Assembly (NCBI RefSeq): GCF_000194605.1
Contig: NC_015321.1
Span: forward strand, 3,782,001-3,846,000
DNA from: Fluviicola taffensis DSM 16823
Lineage (GTDB): Bacteria; Bacteroidota; Bacteroidia; Flavobacteriales_D; Crocinitomicaceae
Reading direction: 5' to 3'
Length of the DNA stretch: 64,000 bases
How positions within the stretch are numbered: position 1 is the first letter of the stretch; each line of letters starts with the position of its first letter. The translations under genes were made by a program, and so were the position numbers. Below the pieces are notes generated by a model that saw only the letters and a program-made list of their open reading frames with translations, had not been told where the DNA came from and did not search any database. Shown in pieces: positions 61,055 to 64,000 of the stretch.

Positions 61055-63664
61055 ATGAGGATTTTTGTTTTTTCTTTCCTAGTTCTTTCGATGCTTGTGT
61101 TTCCGCAAGGTGTGTCGGCTAAACAAGAGCCTACTGATTCGCTGCGTTCGTTGATAGAGACTACAATTGGGAAGCGAAAAGGAGAACTCAACTTGGAACT
61201 TGCCAACCTGCTTTTGGCTGAAAACCCAGATTCAAGTATCTATTATGGAAGCAAAGCCCGCGCAATTGGCAAGGAAGAGAATGATCACGTATTGATTATT
61301 CGTTCGTATTCTGTGACAGGGGAGGCGTACCAACGACAAAACAAATTGAAGGAGGCAATTGCTTCGTACCTGAAAGGATTGGAACTGGCCGAGAAATACA
61401 AAGAGAAATCACTTGCCGGAACGATCTACAATGGAATAGGCGTTTGTTATTTCTACCTCAACGATGTGAAGAAGGCGGAACAATACATGAAACGAGCAGC
61501 ACGGGCTAAGAAGGACGCAAATGATTATCAGTATTATGCGCTAATTGCGATCAACCTCGCTGGGTTGCAGATTATGAACCAATCGTTTGATGAGTCGGTG
61601 CTTACGCTGAAGGAGGCTGAAAAAACGCTTTTGAAGAAGAAACAAGATCAATACCTAGCAACGGTTTACAATTCTCTTGGAGCCGCTTATCAAAGTGTAA
61701 AGCCAGATTCCTGTGTGTATTATTACGAACTTAGTCTTAAATATTCAACCAAGCATAAAGATTATTTGACGAAGATGAATGCATACCAAAATTTGGGCGA
61801 TTATTATTTCGATCGAAAGGAATATTCCAGAGCAATTGACTATATGAAACTGGCGATTGCAACGAACGAAAAGCGTCCAGAGGATTCCTACAAACCTTCG
61901 CTTTATCAACGTATCAGCGCTTTGTATGACTCAATAGGAGATTTTAAGCATGCTTACAGCTATAAGAAATTGGAGACGGAAGCACGTCAGCGTGTTTTTT
62001 CGGTTGAGAAGCAAAAACAGATTGAAGAACTGGAAATCAAATACCAAAGCGAGAAGAAGGAAAAAGAAATTCAGCAGAACAAGCAGGAATTGGAACGCAA
62101 GAACAATCAGCAAAACATCCTTGTTTTTTGTGCTGTTTCATTGTTTCTTGTTGCAGGATTTATTACCTACCTCATTTTCCAGCGAAAACGAATCGAACGC
62201 CAATTTGAGAAGGAGAAATTACGTTTGTTTGAGAATATTTTCCACGAGATCCGTACTCCTTTGACTTTAATCGATGGGCCAATCCAAGTAATGAAGTTAG
62301 ATACTGCTTATCCAGAGGAATTGGTGTTGATGGAACGCAATTCGAAAAAACTCATTAATCTAGTGAATGAGTTGTTGGATGCATCGAAACTCGGAAAAGG
62401 AAGTTATCAATTGGATTATACGAATGGAAATTTGATCGAATTCATCGAAAATGTGATTGAGACCTTTTCTGGTGAAGCAAAAATCAAAGCAATTCAAATC
62501 AATTATCAGCCTAATGAGTTAGAAGCACATTATTCTTTTCCTTCCAATGCATTGGAGAAAATACTTTCAAACCTGATTGGCAATGCGGTGAAATATTGCC
62601 CTGCGAAATCAGTGATCTCAGTTAGTTCGGAAATCAAAGGAAACAAATTACAGCTGAAAGTAGCAGATGATGGTCCTGGAATTCCAAAAAAAGATCAGAA
62701 AAAGGTATTCCGTCGTTTTTTTAGAGGAAAACACACGAGTGACCTCACGGGAACAGGAATTGGTTTGTCATTAGTGAAAGAACTGATTGAGCTGACCGGA
62801 GGAATGATTGAGTTGCAGAGTAGCGGAGTTGGTACGGAGTTCAGGATGGAGATTCCCGTTGGCAAGAAACAAAATGAAGAAGTCTCACACTCACTCTCCA
62901 CCTTGGCAAAAAATGAAGATCTTCCAGTATTGCTGCTGGTCGAAGATGACGCTGACATGGCGGCATTCAGTATGTCAGTATTGAAAGAGGAGTTTAATAT
63001 TATTCATGCTAAAAATGGAAGTGAGGGCTTGGATCTAATCCGTGAAAATTTGCCAGATATTGTGCTTTCGGATGTGATGATGCCCGAGAAGGATGGAATT
63101 GAACTGTTACATGACATTCGTTCGGATGAATTGACAAATCACCTTCCGTTTGTCTTGTTCTCTGCAAAAGCTTCATTGGAAAGTCGTTTAGAAGGATTAC
63201 AGCATGGTGCAGACGCCTATGTTTCCAAGCCCTTTTCGCCAGAGGAGCTAAAACTCACAATACTTAACCTATTCAGTACTGTTCAGCGCAACAAAGAAGC
63301 TTACAACGCATCGATTCTTTCTGAAAAAACTTTTGAAGAGCGGGTGAGGAGTCGGAATTCCTATGTGAATAAAGTCATTGAATGTATTGTCCGTCACATG
63401 GATGATTCTGACTATTCTGTGAATGAACTTTCAAATGATATGGCTGTCAGTAGGAGTCAGCTTCATCGAAAATTATCCGCTTTGACAGGTTTTTCGACGA
63501 CCAATTTTATCCGCATGATCCGTTTGGAAAAAGCCAAAGATCTGTTGTTGAATGGAGACGGGAATATCACTGAAATTGCCTACAAATGTGGTTTCAGTAG
63601 CCAGTCATATTTCACTAAATCCTTTACGGAACACTTTGGGAAAAGTCCTAGTCAAATCCTTTGA
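61055..63664 (+). CDS. Hybrid two-component regulator: TPR, histidine kinase, receiver and AraC domains
   Basis: The 869-residue protein has a signal-like N-terminus, then about six tetratricopeptide-type repeats (35-300) and a coiled stretch (315-350). One transmembrane helix lies at about 354-376. The kinase part has HisKA FENIFHEIRTPLTLI (His near 396) and an ATPase domain (NLIGNAVKYCPA; DDGPGIPKKDQ; GTGIGLSLVKELI). A receiver domain (about 622-740, phosphorylated Asp in VLSDVMMPEKDG) and an AraC-type helix-turn-helix (about 765-869, GNITEIAYKCGFSSQSYFTKSF) follow. It combines sensing and transcription control in one chain. The secreted protein gene just downstream is a candidate target. 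Confidence 0.93.
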   Translation: MRIFVFSFLVLSMLVFPQGVSAKQEPTDSLRSLIETTIGKRKGELNLELANLLLAENPDSSIYYGSKARAIGKEENDHVLIIRSYSVTGEAYQRQNKLKEAIASYLKGLELAEKYKEKSLAGTIYNGIGVCYFYLNDVKKAEQYMKRAARAKKDANDYQYYALIAINLAGLQIMNQSFDESVLTLKEAEKTLLKKKQDQYLATVYNSLGAAYQSVKPDSCVYYYELSLKYSTKHKDYLTKMNAYQNLGDYYFDRKEYSRAIDYMKLAIATNEKRPEDSYKPSLYQRISALYDSIGDFKHAYSYKKLETEARQRVFSVEKQKQIEELEIKYQSEKKEKEIQQNKQELERKNNQQNILVFCAVSLFLVAGFITYLIFQRKRIERQFEKEKLRLFENIFHEIRTPLTLIDGPIQVMKLDTAYPEELVLMERNSKKLINLVNELLDASKLGKGSYQLDYTNGNLIEFIENVIETFSGEAKIKAIQINYQPNELEAHYSFPSNALEKILSNLIGNAVKYCPAKSVISVSSEIKGNKLQLKVADDGPGIPKKDQKKVFRRFFRGKHTSDLTGTGIGLSLVKELIELTGGMIELQSSGVGTEFRMEIPVGKKQNEEVSHSLSTLAKNEDLPVLLLVEDDADMAAFSMSVLKEEFNIIHAKNGSEGLDLIRENLPDIVLSDVMMPEKDGIELLHDIRSDELTNHLPFVLFSAKASLESRLEGLQHGADAYVSKPFSPEELKLTILNLFSTVQRNKEAYNASILSEKTFEERVRSRNSYVNKVIECIVRHMDDSDYSVNELSNDMAVSRSQLHRKLSALTGFSTTNFIRMIRLEKAKDLLLNGDGNITEIAYKCGFSSQSYFTKSFTEHFGKSPSQIL

Positions 63665-63743
63665 AAGTATTCATTTTACTAGAGATGCAACAATAGTACA
63701 TGGATATACAACATCCGTGCACGTCATTGGAATATGCACACAT

Positions 63744-63751
63744 TACCTTTG
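63744..63751 (+). promoter_or_regulatory. Candidate -7 box for the last secreted protein gene
   Basis: TACCTTTG matches TAnnTTTG and is followed by a start codon at 63771, giving a leader of about 13 bases. The nearest TTG (63727-63729) is only 14 bases upstream, shorter than the usual 19-21 spacing. Confidence 0.45.
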
Positions 63752-63770
63752 CGAAGTAATCAATATCAAT

Positions 63771-64000
63771 ATGACAAGATTCTCTCTCTCTTTTATTTTT
63801 ATCGCATCAATCTTTACTGCTTTTGGTCAGAATGAATGTGTGAATGCGGTGTCTTTAACGCCGAACACCACGTGTATAAATACTACGGGCTCATTCAGCG
63901 GAATGACGATTAGTAGTACAGCCCCGTTTTGTGCGGCTTCTGCAACTCAGGATGTGTGGTATACATTTATCGCGACAGATGCGACTATGAGTATCACACT
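63771..64000 (+). CDS. Secreted protein, truncated by window edge
   Basis: From the ATG at 63771 the frame stays open to the end of the window (76 codons). The start MTRFSLSFIFIASIFTAFGQ is a signal peptide, and the mature sequence (NECVNAVSLTPNTTC, then FCAASATQDVWYTFIATDA) is typical of Ig-like/PPC-type modules in Bacteroidota surface proteins. The C-terminus is not visible, so T9SS export is unproven. It follows the hybrid regulator by 106 bases. Confidence 0.75.
   Translation, partial: MTRFSLSFIFIASIFTAFGQNECVNAVSLTPNTTCINTTGSFSGMTISSTAPFCAASATQDVWYTFIATDATMSIT

Overview
The window looks like chromosomal DNA of a flavobacterial member of the Bacteroidota, most like the Crocinitomicaceae/Fluviicola group. 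This is an inference from content: many secreted proteins end in type IX secretion (T9SS) sorting domains or gliding-motility C-terminal domains, there is a SprB-type repeat protein, several promoters match the Bacteroidota pattern (TTG / TAnnTTTG), Shine-Dalgarno sequences are mostly absent, and the DNA is AT-rich. No tRNA, rRNA, CRISPR array, prophage or intact insertion sequence was recognised.

Layout. 1-5.7 kb: an ECF sigma factor cut by the window edge, a FUSC-family membrane protein, a Kelch-repeat T9SS protein and two small secreted or lipoprotein genes of unknown role. 5.7-11.65 kb: a tight minus-strand run made of a split transketolase with a von Willebrand A protein wedged between its two subunit genes, then an ECF sigma / anti-sigma / Spy-like module, then a class III aminotransferase. 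11.8-15 kb: a translationally coupled pair ending in a large CUB plus P-domain surface protein. 15-23.3 kb: GAPDH, an HU-like/SPOR protein, a metallo-beta-lactamase-fold hydrolase, RibD, an MFS transporter, a dicarboxylate/amino acid symporter and an NAD(P)-binding protein. 23.3-30.5 kb: a monooxygenase-like protein, a cupin/DUF4287 pair, endonuclease III without iron-sulfur ligands, a cysteine-rich envelope cluster and a fused 2-oxoacid dehydrogenase E1. 30.9-37 kb: a MORN/YwqK-like secreted protein, a PadR-PspC operon and ribosomal protein S1.

37.7-44.5 kb holds a SprB-like giant adhesin (about 2,260 residues if intact) broken by a frameshift exactly in a run of eight G. 44.6-54.2 kb holds secreted proteins, including two tandem paralogous beta-propeller/HYR/T9SS proteins; the second is also split by a one-base frameshift beside a run of A. 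54.3-58 kb is a LytS-type propeller histidine kinase with its LytTR regulator, followed by an orphan fragment of a T9SS sorting domain. 59-64 kb holds a radical SAM protein, an ABM-domain membrane protein, a TPR-kinase-receiver-AraC hybrid regulator and the start of another secreted protein.

The strongest leads are the poly-G frameshift in the adhesin (possible phase variation), the vWA gene inside the transketolase operon, the three phased AGTACTAT boxes over the padR promoter, the near-perfect 25-bp inverted repeat at 53.0 kb, and several structured intergenic elements at 22.5, 27.5 and 32.7 kb. No complete and clearly undescribed multi-gene system was recognised.
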